DNA from: Perkinsus marinus ATCC 50983
Taxonomy: Eukaryota; Perkinsozoa; Perkinsida; Perkinsidae
Length of the DNA stretch: 64,000 bases
Direction: 5' to 3'
Assembly (NCBI RefSeq): GCF_000006405.1
Contig: NW_003200415.1
Coordinates: 133,539 to 197,538 of the forward strand
Shown here: piece by piece, positions 22,465 through 33,439 of the stretch
Numbering within the stretch: position 1 is the stretch's first letter
Layout of the letters: each line of letters opens with the position of its first letter
The notes under the pieces: model-generated
The model's database searches: none
Told to the model about the DNA's origin: nothing
What the model saw: only the letters and a program-made list of their open reading frames with translations
Program-made: the position numbers and the translations under genes

Positions 22465-24444
22465 ACCACGGGTGAGTGAGCGATGATGACCTCCCTCGCC
22501 ATGAGGCATGGAGAAAAGGATACTGGTCACAGCGCCCTCTAGGGCCGCCAACAGGACCCTACACATGCTCAGTCGAGAACCGCGCACTACCTCTGATAAC
22601 ACAACATAGAGAGAATGGAAATGCCCTCCGAGAGAAGGAGACTTTCTTTATCATATGTGTGTAGCAGAGGAGCCTCCCAATCATCGTAGTTGACTGCGAG
22701 GCCTGAACCAAGATGACAACCAGATCAGTCGTACTTACAAGCCCTGTTTTTGCGGTCTGCAGCCGCTAAATTCAAGTCGACCACCGGCCGAGTTCTCTGG
22801 TAATGCTACCGAATTTACTACTACTACGTAACGCAACCATGAGGCTGGTGGTGATTACGACTGGTAAGACACACATGGCAAACAAGTAGAGCATTCAAGA
22901 GAACCTCATGCAACCCCTTTGATGTCCCTCGCCGTTGAGCGCTCACTACTGGCTCCACCATCGCTGTCCTTGATAGTCTCCAAAAGGCTCTTCTCGCCTC
23001 CAGTAAGGCCAGCCGCTGGCCTCTCTCGGCGCCGGGGTCTGGTCCGAGATCTCGAGAACGGAGGAATGCCTCCGCAATGCAGACCACCCAGTCCGTGGTC
23101 TCCAGCACTCAGTCCTCTCCTACTAGGGAGTCGCGGCCGACCAGCAACAGGTGATTCTTGGGCAAACACTCCGATGCCGCTACCAGGACGAGTGCTGGCC
23201 CGGCTCGCTATTCCCAGGGCACCAGGAGGTGGTCTATGGTTGGGAGCTAAGACCATGTACGGCTGGTCTTGCGATGGTACGCCCATGATGGCATGACCTA
23301 TGTTGCGGAATACGCTAGGATGACACTTGGCCCCGCTGTACTGTGGTAGAGCAGCAACAGCCATACGGTCGGTGAGGGACGAGCCGGTCCCTAGGAGGTA
23401 GCGAGCTCGGCTGGGAGGGCCAGACATGCTTTCTTTGCGGAGGACCACCTTGGGGATACTGTACAGGGCGGAGAGGTCCTCAAACGTACTACTGCCGATC
23501 TTCTCCCGGACTATAGCGAGTGTCTCAGCAACGGCGGTGTGGAGAGCCGTATCTGAGGGATGGCTAATCTGTGGCACCAGGTTGGGAATGATAACAGTAC
23601 TTTTGGTGTCGACTCCATCACACGCCGCAAGCAGGGCTGGCAGGGCATCGTCGGTAAGCCACGCCTTCAGAACGTTATCAATGAACGGCTTGGGAAGTCT
23701 ATTGACGGCACGGAGGGTATCGAGGATGAGTTGCACAGCACAGTGACGGTCCTCAGGTCTACTGTGACGAGCCGCATCGCAAACCTGTGATCATGTAAAG
23801 ATGGACAGTACTGAGGCTCCCCTACTTTCGAAAGAGCAATGGACCATAGCTTCTCCGACTTGTGACTTAGCGGTTGATCCAAGGCGGTCCGGTCGAGTAA
23901 CGTGGAGAATATCTTTTGAACCTGTGAGGAGATGAGGGGAGTAGGTGTGACCACTGATGGTTACTTTCCTCTGGATGGCTGTGGAGATGCCTCCCGCCTT
24001 GACGAGTTCTGGTACAAGCTGACGAGAGGCTAGTTCTACTGAGCCAATCACGTCAAGCTCGGGCCAGTGGTCGAAGAGACGAGTGACAACCTGAGCTCAC
24101 TACGGTCTGTCAGGAATGATGGATGAGCTGCCGACCTCGAGGATGCCAACCAAGTCCTGCTCATTGCCGCGTGCATGGAGGCGGACACTGGACCTTAGCA
24201 GTCGAACGGCTATGGGCACACCGACCTTCTCATCAATTCGAGTGTGACCGACACCCCTAGGGGCATGCTTAGAAGCCCCCTGGATCTCTAATCTCGTCCC
24301 TGTCCGTAACACACTGTCGGAGATCCATACACTTGGAGAGCGTGTTGGGGCCTCACGACCATCGGGGGTGGTCACCATGTTTGAACACAAACAGTGCTGA
24401 GCCTGCGAAACTTGATAATGATCGTCTGGAACCGTGTTCAACAA
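22465..24444 (-). CDS. Unassigned helical/low-complexity exons upstream of Pif1
   Basis: Minus-strand exons starting at ATG 24444 (MLNTVPDDHYQ...) continue through segments joined at short introns: VVTRLFDHWPELDVIGSVEL, VQKIFSTLLDRTALDQPLS, then a long exon with AVQLILDTLRAVNRLPKPFI, DNVLKAWLTDDALPALLAAC and IPNLVPQIS, and finally a Pro/Gly/Arg-rich stretch (PPPGALGIASRASTRPGSGI). The first half looks like repeated amphipathic helices, the second disordered. I recognise no family. It lies directly upstream of the Pif1 exons on the same strand with no clear stop/start pair between them, so it may be the N-terminal part of a large Pif1 protein or a separate gene. Confidence 0.45.
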
Positions 24445-25273
24445 AGGAATAACGCGTGGCGAAGAAAAAATGAGGGAAAAATCCCACTTGTGGGATTCGA
24501 ACCGCGGTTAGGAAAAATGCTGTTCGCGTCGAAACGTTTCACAGTGAATTAAGCCGTGGTAGTCCGAATGTATGTGAGCTCGACTTTTCAGTATGACTTC
24601 ACTGACACACAGTACTTTGGTCTACATACCTTCGTGGACAGCCTCTTGCTCGATTGACATCACTCATATAGACGGCCCAACAAGAACTCAGGGCTGTCTT
24701 GTGCCTTCGGTTTCAATGCCATTGAAACTCGCCGCCTTTGATTAAGCTCAACACTTTGACTTATACGAACTCTGCTTCCTATTGCTTGAGGGCAATCTAC
24801 CTACCCAGAAGTGAATTCTAGATCCGACACGACGATGGTCCACGGGAAACTCAAAGAGTTTTACAGCCACGGTCGGGGCCAGGCAACCATTATTCGCACA
24901 TCTCAGTCTTGCGTCACCATGCTATGTTGATCACAGAGTCACCTTGCTCATCATGATGTGGTCGCGCTTGTACTAGGAGCTCCTTTATATGACGTCTTCT
25001 TTCCCCATGAAAGAACAGGTGGACTCTCTCCCCTGGCAGATACGAGTTCAATCCTGCTTGTGGTGCATCTGGCAAGTTTCTGTTCTTGCCAGCGGTGTCA
25101 CAGGTTGTCCAGTTGATATTAATCGAAAGAGACAATTCTCAGGGTCACCAGTTTCGGGTCGAGCTGATGGGGGAAATCGAAGTCCCGCCCACGGTTCGCC
25201 GATGTTATGTCTAGCCTTGGCTGTTGAGTAAGAGTTATCAATGGTTGCATGACTCTCAGTGCGTATTGTTGTT
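24445..25273. other. Divergent intergenic region
   Basis: About 830 bp separate the minus-strand unit and the RBM39-like gene. At 24492-24507 there is a tRNA T-arm-like motif (GATTCGAACC) without a foldable tRNA around it. Otherwise nothing is recognised. Confidence 0.4.
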
Positions 25274-27420
25274 ATGCCAACTTCTGAGGACGGCTCTCCG
25301 CCTCGCTCTCCTGGGCCTGGCCCACGTGAACCCGCCACCGAGAGTCCTCGTGATAAAGAAAGAGATCATCGAGAGGACCGTGGGGCTGATGGTGATGGAG
25401 AGGACCGACCTCGAGACGATAGTCAAAATGGTGGTCATGCGGGTGGACCTCGAGATGGAGAAAATCGGGGAAGGCGTGGTAACCGTCCGGACCGATCTCG
25501 AGATGACCGTGATCGTGAAGGGTCGCGTCGACATGGTGGCGACCGTGAAAAGTCTCGCTCTAATGATGCTGACCATGAGGATCCACGTCGTGATAAAGAG
25601 GACCGCGAGGACCGTCGCCGTGATGAAGGGGACCGTGAGGACCGTCGCCGTGATGAAGGGGACCGTGAGGACCGTCGTCGTGATGAGGGTGACCGTGAGG
25701 AGCGTCGTCGTGATGAGGGTGACCGTGAGGAGCGTCGTAGTGATGAGGGGGACCGTGAGGTGCGCCGTAGAGATGAAGGTCGCCGTGATGATGGAGGAGA
25801 TATCCCGCGTCGTGGCATGGGCAGAGACCATCATCATCTCAAGTTTCGGCAGCAACGTCGAAGGGGCTCTCCAAGTCATTCCCGCTCACGAAGCCGTCCA
25901 AGGCATTCGAGGAGGGAAAGTAGTCGGTCACCTCCGATGGCCCATGGTCGGGAGGGCAGGACCAAGCGATCGAGGGATGAGGAGGAATACCTCAGGTCAC
26001 GGAAGAGGGGTAAGGAAGAGGACCTGAGGCGGGAGCATCAACACCAGAGTCGGTCTAGAGCGTCTCGGACGGTCCTTATAGCGCAGTTGGGCATGGATGT
26101 ATCCGACCGCACTGTGTACCTCCTCATGAGCAAGATGGCTGGGAAAGTGAGAGATGTTCAGATCATTCGAGATGGCCGCTCTCAGAGGTCTAAGGGTATC
26201 GCTTATGTAGAATTCGAGGAGCAGGAGAGTGCTATGAAGGCCCTCGGTATAGAGCCTACCTCCTTATGGACCAAGCTGGGCCATGGGGCTAACATACAGC
26301 CTAGTCAGGCCGAGAAGAACCTCAACTCGACTCAGGCCGTTCTGAATCCTTCCGGCGAGAGGGTCAACGAATGCAGGTAAGGGGGGGGGGCTTTTTGCAT
26401 CGTATTGGGCAGTATATTTTCCCTAGGCTCTACGTCGGTGGGAGTGCGAACCTTGTGGCCGACCTCAGTGAGGACGACCTACGAGCCCTGTTCCAACCAT
26501 TTGGTAGTAGTCTGTGGTGCCTGGGGTAGCGGTATGCGGAACAGGTCCACTCGACTTCGTCGACCGCCATCCTCGAAATCAGGGAGAAGGAGGAACGTAT
26601 GCCTTCGTGCAGTATGGGGATTCCGATCATGCTAGGAGCGCCCTTAAGGGCCTCAGTGGTGAGGTCCCGCGTCATGGGGAGTAGAGGCAGAGTCCTTTTG
26701 TCAGGGATGATGATAGGAGGCAAGGAGCTGAAGGTTGGTATGGCGACATCGGCTGCATCGGCAGGATTGGCGTAATGGCGCTAAATAGGAGGTGCTCTAC
26801 GGTCCATGGTCAGGTCCTCGGTGGTCGTGGGCCCAAACACTGATCTTGACCTTGTGGAAGATAACGAGGAGGGTCCATCAACTCACACGGGCCTCCTCAA
26901 GGACAACCTCTCCCGAGCTAGGCTCATGCGGGCCATGGTCCGAGAGCCCATATCTGAAGGCAGTTCTCTCCTCATGAAGTCTGCTAGCCGACTCCCGGCC
27001 TCTAACTTGGCTTCAGCGGCCTCAGGGGCGGCCACGGGGACCGGCAGTCGAGTGTTGATCCTGCGGAACCTCTGGGCTGCGGGGGATCAGCTAATGCATG
27101 AGGGAGGACCTGAGAAGTTCTTCAAGGAGATCACCAACGACGTGAAGTGAGGGCCCCACTGGGCACGATGCGCAGGTCATAGTTTTGTGGTCAGGTCTGA
27201 GGCTGTCCGGTTTGGCACGATAGTAGGATGTTGGCTCGACGAGGCTTCTGAGAATGGGGACTGTTGGTTGAGATTCACCACGGGCTCTGCTGCGGCTAAG
27301 TGTGCCCTTGGCCTCAATCGACGGTGGTTCGCAGGCAGGCAGCTGGTAGTAAGGACTTTGGATCCATCGCTATATTCATGTGATTGGCTCTCGCGTTACC
27401 CCTCACTACCATCGACCTAG
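25274..27420 (+). CDS. RBM39: RBM39/CAPER-like SR splicing factor (three RRMs)
   Basis: Start ATG 25274 (MPTSEDGSPPRSPG). Residues about 10-270 form an Arg/Asp/Glu-rich RS-like domain with six exact 10-residue repeats. RRM1 follows (RTVLIAQLGMDVSDRTVYLL, then KGIAYVEFEEQESAMKAL, ending IQPSQAEKN, close to the family's SQAEKN). RRM2 is built over short exons: LYVGGSANLVADLSEDDLRA, PLDFVDRHPRNQGEGGTYAF, then GKELKVGMAT. A linker leads to a third, U2AF-homology-type RRM (VLILRNLWAAGDQL, FGTIVGCWLDE, RRWFAGRQLVVRTLDPSLY). This is the layout of RBM39/CC1-like factors that help choose 3' splice sites. Introns are short GT-AG, and one donor is followed by a run of ten G (26377). Stop 27418-27420. 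Confidence 0.9.
25601..25780 (+). repeat. 30-bp tandem repeat in RS-like domain, six units
   Basis: Six consecutive 30-bp units, each starting GACCG(C/T)GAGG and encoding DREDRRRDEG or close variants, lie in frame inside the RBM39-like gene. Substitutions are mostly at third positions, which indicates selection on the peptide. The antisense strand is also open here purely because of the repeat. Confidence 0.95.
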
Positions 27421-27892
27421 CTGGCTTGAAAATCCTGAGGGGCCCCTTCTGAAACACCCATCGATCGCTCATATTAGACTTGTGGTCGTTTCGGGTGTTG
27501 AAACTCATCCCTCGAGGGCTGCTTTCACCTCTCTTGGAAATGGCGGATTCCTTCAGGTGGCAGTCGTTGTATCAGAGGACAAGTGGGACACCGGCCTCTG
27601 AGATTGACACATACCACAACAACACCAACGATGATCGAACTTCGTCAAACTACACTGTATCAAGTATCGTCTCAGGTCCTGGGTTGTGTTATTCGGGAGG
27701 GATAGGGCATGCTCCGAGTCCTTTCGTTAGTCTTGGTCCCCTCTGATGCTCCCTCGTCGTCTCCTACTGTATTGGGAGAGTTGACTGAGAGTCTTGTTTC
27801 GATAGCAGCGACGTGTTTGTGGCAGTAGTAAATTAAATCATAACATTCCAGACTTGTCAGGACCCCTTGTGACTGCTATCAGCGTTGATCGA
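27421..27892. other. Intergenic between RBM39 and J-domain gene 1
   Basis: Short open frames without recognisable domains. Nothing else is seen. Confidence 0.35.
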
Positions 27893-28897
27893 ATGTCTCC
27901 GAGTTCTCCCATACCTGGCGCGGTGGAAGGGTCTCCTAGTGGGTCGGCGTACGCCTGGTTCTGGATAGAGGACGACACGATGGAGGAGCTGCTGGGCGGA
28001 GGCAAGAGACCACGAGAGTCCTTGTTGACTGAGTCCAGGCCGGCGAAGGTGCTGAGGAGGCTGGGGTTAGAGGAGCGAAGGGTGGAAAGGAAAAGAAAAA
28101 GAGCTAGCGGCCCCATGGGTTCGCCATCCAGAATGCCTCCCATGGTGAGGAGACGGTTGGGCTCTCCGATGGGGAAGAGGGATGCTACTGGTGGGGATGG
28201 TAATGGGGCCTCTGGGAAGAAGAGGCGGATGGTCGAGCCTGAGGGTTGGTCGAATCGATTGATCCCAAGGGGTAGAGTACGGGAAGAAAAGTCCCAGTTG
28301 ATGGTGGAGTTGGAGAGGATAGAGAGGTTACCCCAGTCTGCGGGGCCGATGCAGATACTCGGCTTGACGAGGCCACCGAGTAGTGTTGGGGAGGTGAAGA
28401 AGAAGCTCCGGGCCCTTAGTAAAGTAGTCCATCCTGATAAGACCGCCAATGAGCCTCACCTGAGGGGTAGGGCTGGTGAGGCCTTCCAACGGATGAACTC
28501 TGCAGCCCAAGAGGTTATCAAGTTACTCGAGAAAGGGGCGGCTACTGCTGCCCCTCCAGGAAGAGTCCAACAACTGACTTACCGAATGGAAGGTGAAGTG
28601 TTGATAGTCCAATGGCGACCACCTGCCGACGTCAATAGGAGGGCAGTGAGCTCCTATCGAGTCGTGGCCTCGGCCCCCGGTACTACTCCTATTGAGCAGG
28701 GTCTTGTTAGTGCCCAAGGGTCTACTACCGATGATGGATGGGTTGAATGTGCGGTATCATCACAGGGCCGGAGGGGTAATGACATTCTATTCCACAAGCA
28801 ACACTTCCAAGTGTCGGTTAATGCAAGTAACCCTAGTGGGCCTGGGCCTACTGCTCAATTGCATGTATACCTGCGCCCTCTCCGTCCGTGTGTTTGA
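27893..28897 (+). CDS. J-domain + FN3-like protein, gene 1
   Basis: From ATG 27893 (MSPSSPIPGAVEGSPSG) a basic, low-complexity head with Lys/Arg clusters (RRVERKRKRASG, KKRRM: likely nuclear) leads to a DnaJ-type domain: MQILGL, then VKKKLRALSKVVHPDKTANE with the HPD triad at about residues 180-182. A fibronectin-III-like segment follows (TYRMEGEVLIVQWRPPADVN, SSYRVVAS, QHFQVSVNASNPSGPGPTA). The J domain would stimulate an Hsp70; the client is unknown. Bases 28289-28869 are almost identical to 31901-32481 in gene 2. Just after the module a GTATAC could be a splice donor, so the gene may continue into downstream exons; otherwise it stops at TGA 28895. Confidence 0.72.
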   Translation: MSPSSPIPGAVEGSPSGSAYAWFWIEDDTMEELLGGGKRPRESLLTESRPAKVLRRLGLEERRVERKRKRASGPMGSPSRMPPMVRRRLGSPMGKRDATGGDGNGASGKKRRMVEPEGWSNRLIPRGRVREEKSQLMVELERIERLPQSAGPMQILGLTRPPSSVGEVKKKLRALSKVVHPDKTANEPHLRGRAGEAFQRMNSAAQEVIKLLEKGAATAAPPGRVQQLTYRMEGEVLIVQWRPPADVNRRAVSSYRVVASAPGTTPIEQGLVSAQGSTTDDGWVECAVSSQGRRGNDILFHKQHFQVSVNASNPSGPGPTAQLHVYLRPLRPCV

Positions 28898-30545
28898 GGA
28901 CATAACCTCGTATATGCTTGATCGTAGCGGAGGAGAACTCCCTCCCTTTGTTGCTCCCTTCAACAGTGAGGAAAGACCAACACGCTGTAGCGCGGCGAAG
29001 CCTGGGGGAGGCAGACAGTACGGACGCGCCCCGAATGTAACATGATCGTATGAGTACCACGGCCTCGTGTTGGTGGGTTGGGCTATCATGCCTTGCTGCA
29101 GTCCACACTCTTATGCCCATCATCGGCCGCCCTTCGAGAAGGTCCCAGACCCCGAGGAGGCTCACCATCGGGAAGATGGCTGAGGTCTCGAGACAGAAGG
29201 AGCGTAGTACCCACTCCTCCTCCCAAGGACCTGATGGCTTCTATAACCCTTCGACAGAGGTACCTGACCGATGCCTGCTTGTGGAATGGGTCTGCTGTAG
29301 TCGGAAGAGGAAGATCGAGTTGGGGGAAGACAACCGTCCTCGACCACTGAGTCCGTGTCCCCTATATCTGATAAGCCAGAAGTTGGGGTCTGTCGTCGAG
29401 CCACTGTCGGGAGGGCTGATCACATGAGCATCCCACTCTCCTATAGCAGCATGCCTTGGACTCCGGAGAGGCCCCCGAACGCGGATCTGAAGCACTTCCC
29501 ACAGTCGAAGGACCATTGGCGAACGCCTGGTAGTCCTCCTCGGCTTTAAATAGCCGTCTAGCTTTGATCAGCTACTACGGCGTCGACCCCCAGTGGAGTA
29601 GCTCTGGTGTCAAGTGCGAGCATGGCCCAAGAGTCCCACATGGAGGTAGTAGTAGTAATAGTAATAGTAGTAATGGCAGTTCGGCGCGGTAGGTTGCGGA
29701 TCCCAACTTGCCTCGTCTCTCGCCGCTGGGCGTGGTACGGCCTCCGTTCCCATCCTTGCCGAGGGAGACCTTCCGCCGCCTGCCGACTGGGGAGTCCTCT
29801 TACAGCCCACTTGGGTATGACACTCAGGACGAGTCCCAAGACTATAGTCCGGGAGACCATGATCCCCAGTGGATGATACCCTTGGGTGCTGCCGGCGGCC
29901 TCAGTGGTCAGCCCTCGTGCCCCGCCGCTGTAGTAGAGAGTGGGTAAACTAGATCGCCCATGGAGCTCGGTGAGGTTCTATTATAGTTACGTGACTGTTG
30001 TGGACCGAGCCTGCCAGACAGAGGAGAATAGTGAGCGACGTTTAGAGCCCCTGCAGCTATGCTGCCCTCGTGTCACTCGGGACAGCTGGGTCCAGACAAC
30101 GCCAGTGGCTGAGCCGGTGGTCCTGCCATCTGGTGAGCCTCGGCAGGGTCGGATCATTAGGTGGGGCACCTCACGTCTTGGTCTTGATATTCCACATCAG
30201 GATCACCAACACATATCGTAGAGGGGACGCAGAAGTCTATAGGAGCAACCCTCTACCTCCGTCGAGGTGGGCCTGGTGGCCATCCAACCGGTCCTCGCGC
30301 TTTGGTGCCCTCCTTCAGACCACCGAGAGTGGTCCGCTTGTCCTCTCCTTCGATACGGATGAGCTATGGTCAGCAGCAGCCTCTGGTGCGTCCTAGACCA
30401 CCACTCGGTCCCATGATAACGTCGTCTACACTGCTGTCCCAACCCCTTTCGAGGGCCCAGGGGTCCTATGTCCGTCAGCCACTGGTTCCTTTTGGATATC
30501 CCCATCTAGTGGCCTCACAGCAGGTCTATCGCCCTCCCATCTGAC
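28898..30545 (+). CDS. Probable exons of a Pro/Ser-rich disordered protein
   Basis: Plus-strand stretches with coding-like composition but changing frame: PTPPPKDLMASITLRQRYLT (about 29210), KPEVGVCRRATVGRADHMSI with PWTPERPPNADLKHFPQSK (about 29375-29520), LPRLSPLGVVRPPFPSLPRE then SYSPLGYDTQDESQDYSPGD (about 29710-29850), VDRACQTEENSERRLEPLQ (about 30000) and PLVRPRPPLGPMITSSTLLS (about 30380-30440). All are poor in hydrophobic residues and rich in P, S, R and G, so homology is unlikely to help. They may be 3' exons of J-domain gene 1 or a separate gene. I could not fix splice sites. A GTA/GTAATA-rich run lies at about 29646-29676. Confidence 0.35.
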
Positions 30546-30859
30546 CACTGACCACCTGTCAGTGTTAAGTCTGAAGTTAGGGTTCCTCCTATCCCGCCCC
30601 TGTAGAGACTTCTCGTGACTACTTAGGAATTAATGACCTCCGAGTGCTGCATGTATTCACCCACCTCTTTGTGCTCTATGAAGTTTCGATCTCTCCTATG
30701 TGTCTCGAATGCAGAGTGTTGGGTTACTCCCTTGGGTCCCTTGGGGGGTTCTCTTCTTCCTCCTCCTCGACCGTGGTTTTGGGGGCGTTGCTTACGGGCC
30801 CAAACCACTGGGTTCTGCTAGGGCTCTCGCCTCTCAGTGTTTGATCAACGACTGGTGCT

Positions 30860-32623
30860 ATGTCCGGCTATGTCCGCCGCAGTTCGGGGAGGCAAACGCC
30901 AGTTCCAATGGATATCAGCCCGTCCCCTCCAACTACTCGACGGAGGAGGAGCGCACGGCTCTCTCCCTTGGATCACTCGACGACACTGCTGCAGATCCCA
31001 CGGCTACGAGGCCTAAGCCGCTGCCATAGTCAACCTGTCATTCCCAGTGTTGGTCGACTGGTACTGAAGCCCGTCAAGAGGCGGAGGGACTCTGTAGAGG
31101 ATGGGCAACGTGAGGGGGAGGCTGGGCCGGCATCCGGCCCACGACCGAGGAAGCTCAGGAGGTCTGTTGCCTTGAAGGCGCGGAAGAATCCTGTGAAGAT
31201 CGCGGCGAGCACTTCCGGAAAGAAGTGTGGCCGTAAGTCGATGGGGATACAGGACACCCGTACTCCTGTGGGCTCGCCAGCGGTCAGGCGGCGGGTCCTT
31301 CCCTCTACTGGTGGTAAGAGGTCACGTCGCGGCAGCCTGGCACCACAGCCAACCCCAGAGCTCTCCCCTAAAGCGAGGCGCCGGGTACCGCCCACGGCTT
31401 CATCGAGGAAGAGATCTGTGAGGGAAAGTGACCTGCCCAAGCCGTCGCCAACAGCCTCGCCACCGACTAGGAGGAGGCTCGCCGCACCAAGTAGTGGTAA
31501 AAGATCACTCAGAGGGAGTGGCTCGCAACAACGCCTCTCTTCACCACGGAAGAGGCCCAAGTCTGGTCGTGGACATGACAGGCGGCCTTCCCCTTCTCCT
31601 GGTCCGCCCCCTGCCCCTCGGGGCTCTACAGGCAGCAGTGTTGCTAGGATGAGCATCAAGATGCTCAAGGAGGAGCTGGCTAGGGAAGGCATCGACTTCT
31701 CTCGGTGTGTCGAGAAGTCGGAATTGGTGGAGATGGTAAGGGAGGCTCGGCAGGCTGCTACTTCCCGAAGGAAGCAGTCGACCTCGGCTAAGGGCTCGCC
31801 GGCTGCCTCGAGCCAGCGACAGGAAGTCCGCCCTCCTCGTAGGTCGTTACGGCTTAGCCAGGCGGCGGCCGTGCTGTCACAGCAACCGAAGGCTGTGTTG
31901 AAGTCCCAGTTGATGGTGGAGTTGGAGAGGATAGAGAGGTTACCCCAGTCTGCGGGGCCGATGCAGATACTCGGCTTGACGAGGCCACCGAGTAGTGTTG
32001 GGGAGGTGAAGAAGAAGCTCCGGGCCCTTAGTAAAGTAGTCCATCCTGATAAGACCGCCAATGAGCCTCACCTGAGGGGTAGGGCTGGTGAGGCCTTCCA
32101 ACGGATGAACTCTGCGGCCCAAGAGGTTATCAAGTTACTCGAGAAAGGGGCGGCTACTGCTGCCCCTCCAGGAAGAGTCCAACAATTGACTTATCGAATG
32201 GAAGGTGAAGTGTTGATAGTCCAATGGCGACCACCTGCCGACGTCAATAGGAGGGCAGTGAGCTCCTATCGAGTCGTGGCCTCGGCCCCCGGTACTACTC
32301 CTATTGAGCAGGGTCTTGTTAGTGCCCAAGGGTCTACTACCGATGATGGATGGGTTGAATGTGCGGTATCATCACAGGGCCGGAGGGGTAATGACATTCT
32401 ATTCCACAAGCAACACTTCCAAGTGTCGGTTAATGCAAGTAACCCTAGTGGGCCTGGGCCCACTGCTCAATTGCATGTATATACTAACAACAGCAAGAGG
32501 CCACCCTCTAGGATCCCTCCCCCTCCCCCCTTGGAGGGCTCGAGACGAGGCAACACCAGTCACACCGCTGCGGCTCGGTCCCATGGCCTTGGCGGACTCC
32601 GTCGTCACAATACAGTATTTTGA
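30860..32623 (+). CDS. SAP-like + J-domain + FN3-like protein, gene 2
   Basis: Uninterrupted frame of 587 residues from ATG 30860. Residues about 1-260 are basic and Ser/Pro-rich with repeated RRR...SGKRS-type blocks. About 264-295 is SAP-like (MSIKMLKEELAREGIDFSRC, then VEKSELVEMVREA), a motif often linked to nucleic-acid binding. The J domain follows (HPD at about 395-397), then an FN3-like segment (QLTYRMEGEVLIVQWRPP...) and a Pro-rich tail ending at TGA 32623. From 31901 to 32481 it differs from gene 1 by only four bases, all synonymous, while the sequence on both sides is unrelated. The combination suggests a nuclear, Hsp70-recruiting scaffold, but function is inference. It is not clear whether both genes are expressed. 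Confidence 0.8.
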   Translation: MSGYVRRSSGRQTPVPMDISPSPPTTRRRRSARLSPLDHSTTLLQIPRLRGLSRCHSQPVIPSVGRLVLKPVKRRRDSVEDGQREGEAGPASGPRPRKLRRSVALKARKNPVKIAASTSGKKCGRKSMGIQDTRTPVGSPAVRRRVLPSTGGKRSRRGSLAPQPTPELSPKARRRVPPTASSRKRSVRESDLPKPSPTASPPTRRRLAAPSSGKRSLRGSGSQQRLSSPRKRPKSGRGHDRRPSPSPGPPPAPRGSTGSSVARMSIKMLKEELAREGIDFSRCVEKSELVEMVREARQAATSRRKQSTSAKGSPAASSQRQEVRPPRRSLRLSQAAAVLSQQPKAVLKSQLMVELERIERLPQSAGPMQILGLTRPPSSVGEVKKKLRALSKVVHPDKTANEPHLRGRAGEAFQRMNSAAQEVIKLLEKGAATAAPPGRVQQLTYRMEGEVLIVQWRPPADVNRRAVSSYRVVASAPGTTPIEQGLVSAQGSTTDDGWVECAVSSQGRRGNDILFHKQHFQVSVNASNPSGPGPTAQLHVYTNNSKRPPSRIPPPPPLEGSRRGNTSHTAAARSHGLGGLRRHNTVF

Positions 32624-32660
32624 GGAGGCATGTACTTGTACGTATCATAACTGTCATCAC

Positions 32661-32707
<47 letters not shown>
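32661..32707. repeat. (CTA)n microsatellite
   Basis: About sixteen uninterrupted CTA triplets lie just downstream of J-domain gene 2, in its presumed 3' flank. Confidence 0.97.
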
Positions 32708-32708
<1 letters not shown>

Positions 32709-32842
32709 CTGACAATGTAATACTACTATCAACGTTTGCATCGCTCCTCTTCCGTTGAGCACATATCAATGGTGAGGTTCCTCTTGGAATTTAGTGTTGA
32801 TTCCAGATGGATATCTTCCCGGCCATCGTTCAGCTACGCACC

Positions 32843-33109
32843 ATGTCCTGGGTCCCATGGGCCCTGTCTAGTGCCATGGCCTTCATCGCTGTCACTGGGG
32901 TACTCTTCGCTACTACTACTACATCAGGGAAGGAGAGCCCTGAGCCTCTCGCTGTGAGACGAAGTGCTCGCTTGAGGGAACGCAAGGTGAGGGGCTTCAA
33001 ACTTAATGGCGGCACCATTGGACTGTAGGACCTCAGTGGAGGTGATGCTGCCCTTGAGGAGGTCCAAGCCGATCCCAGTAGTATCCCTTGGGGCGGGTCT
33101 GTCGTATAG
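32843..33109 (+). CDS. Small single-pass membrane or secreted protein
   Basis: Exon 32843-32986 encodes 48 residues (MSWVPWALSSAMAFIAVTGV, then a basic stretch AVRRSARLRERK). Removing the intron 32987-33028 (GTGAGG...CTGTAG, 42 nt) joins it in frame to 26 acidic residues (DLSGGDAALEEVQADPSS) ending at TAG 33109. The N-terminal hydrophobic segment could be a signal peptide or anchor. No family is recognised. The good donor and maintained frame support it; the small size keeps confidence moderate. Confidence 0.42.
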
Positions 33110-33439
33110 TCGTGTCCATCCTCAGGAGCCAGAAGGACAGCGATCAACTACTTGATAGTGACCATGTCCATTGCTATCTTCATGATGGTGAGAGAGGAAT
33201 ACGCGCCTTGGTACCATTTGATGTCTATCCGCTGCAGTTGTCTGCCCTCCTCGTGGTGGTAACCTTGCCTGAGACATGGGCCTCCCTCGGGCCCTTCTCA
33301 TCTAGGCTGACGTCTTGGTCCCCATTCAAAACCAGCGTTAACGAATTGTGAAGAATTGATGCATGCTTAGATTGCCTCGGTCGAGACCTTGGGTTTTGGC
33401 CTGTCTGAGGGATGTCAGTCGGTTCCTTCCCTCTCCTAT

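Noticed and set aside
25256-25879. Long antisense open frames across the RS-like domain of RBM39
   Set aside because: They exist because the 30-bp repeat has no stops in any phase; the peptides (strings of TVT/SPS-type repeats) are shadows of the coding strand.
30623-30844. Overlapping small frames on both strands upstream of J-domain gene 2
   Set aside because: Low-complexity, no domain, no supported splice sites; treated as upstream or non-coding sequence.
31030-32061. 343-codon minus-strand frame inside J-domain gene 2, and its counterpart 28449-27838 inside gene 1
   Set aside because: Third-position substitutions between the two copies are silent on the plus strand, and the plus strand has clear domains; the antisense frames are by-products of base composition.
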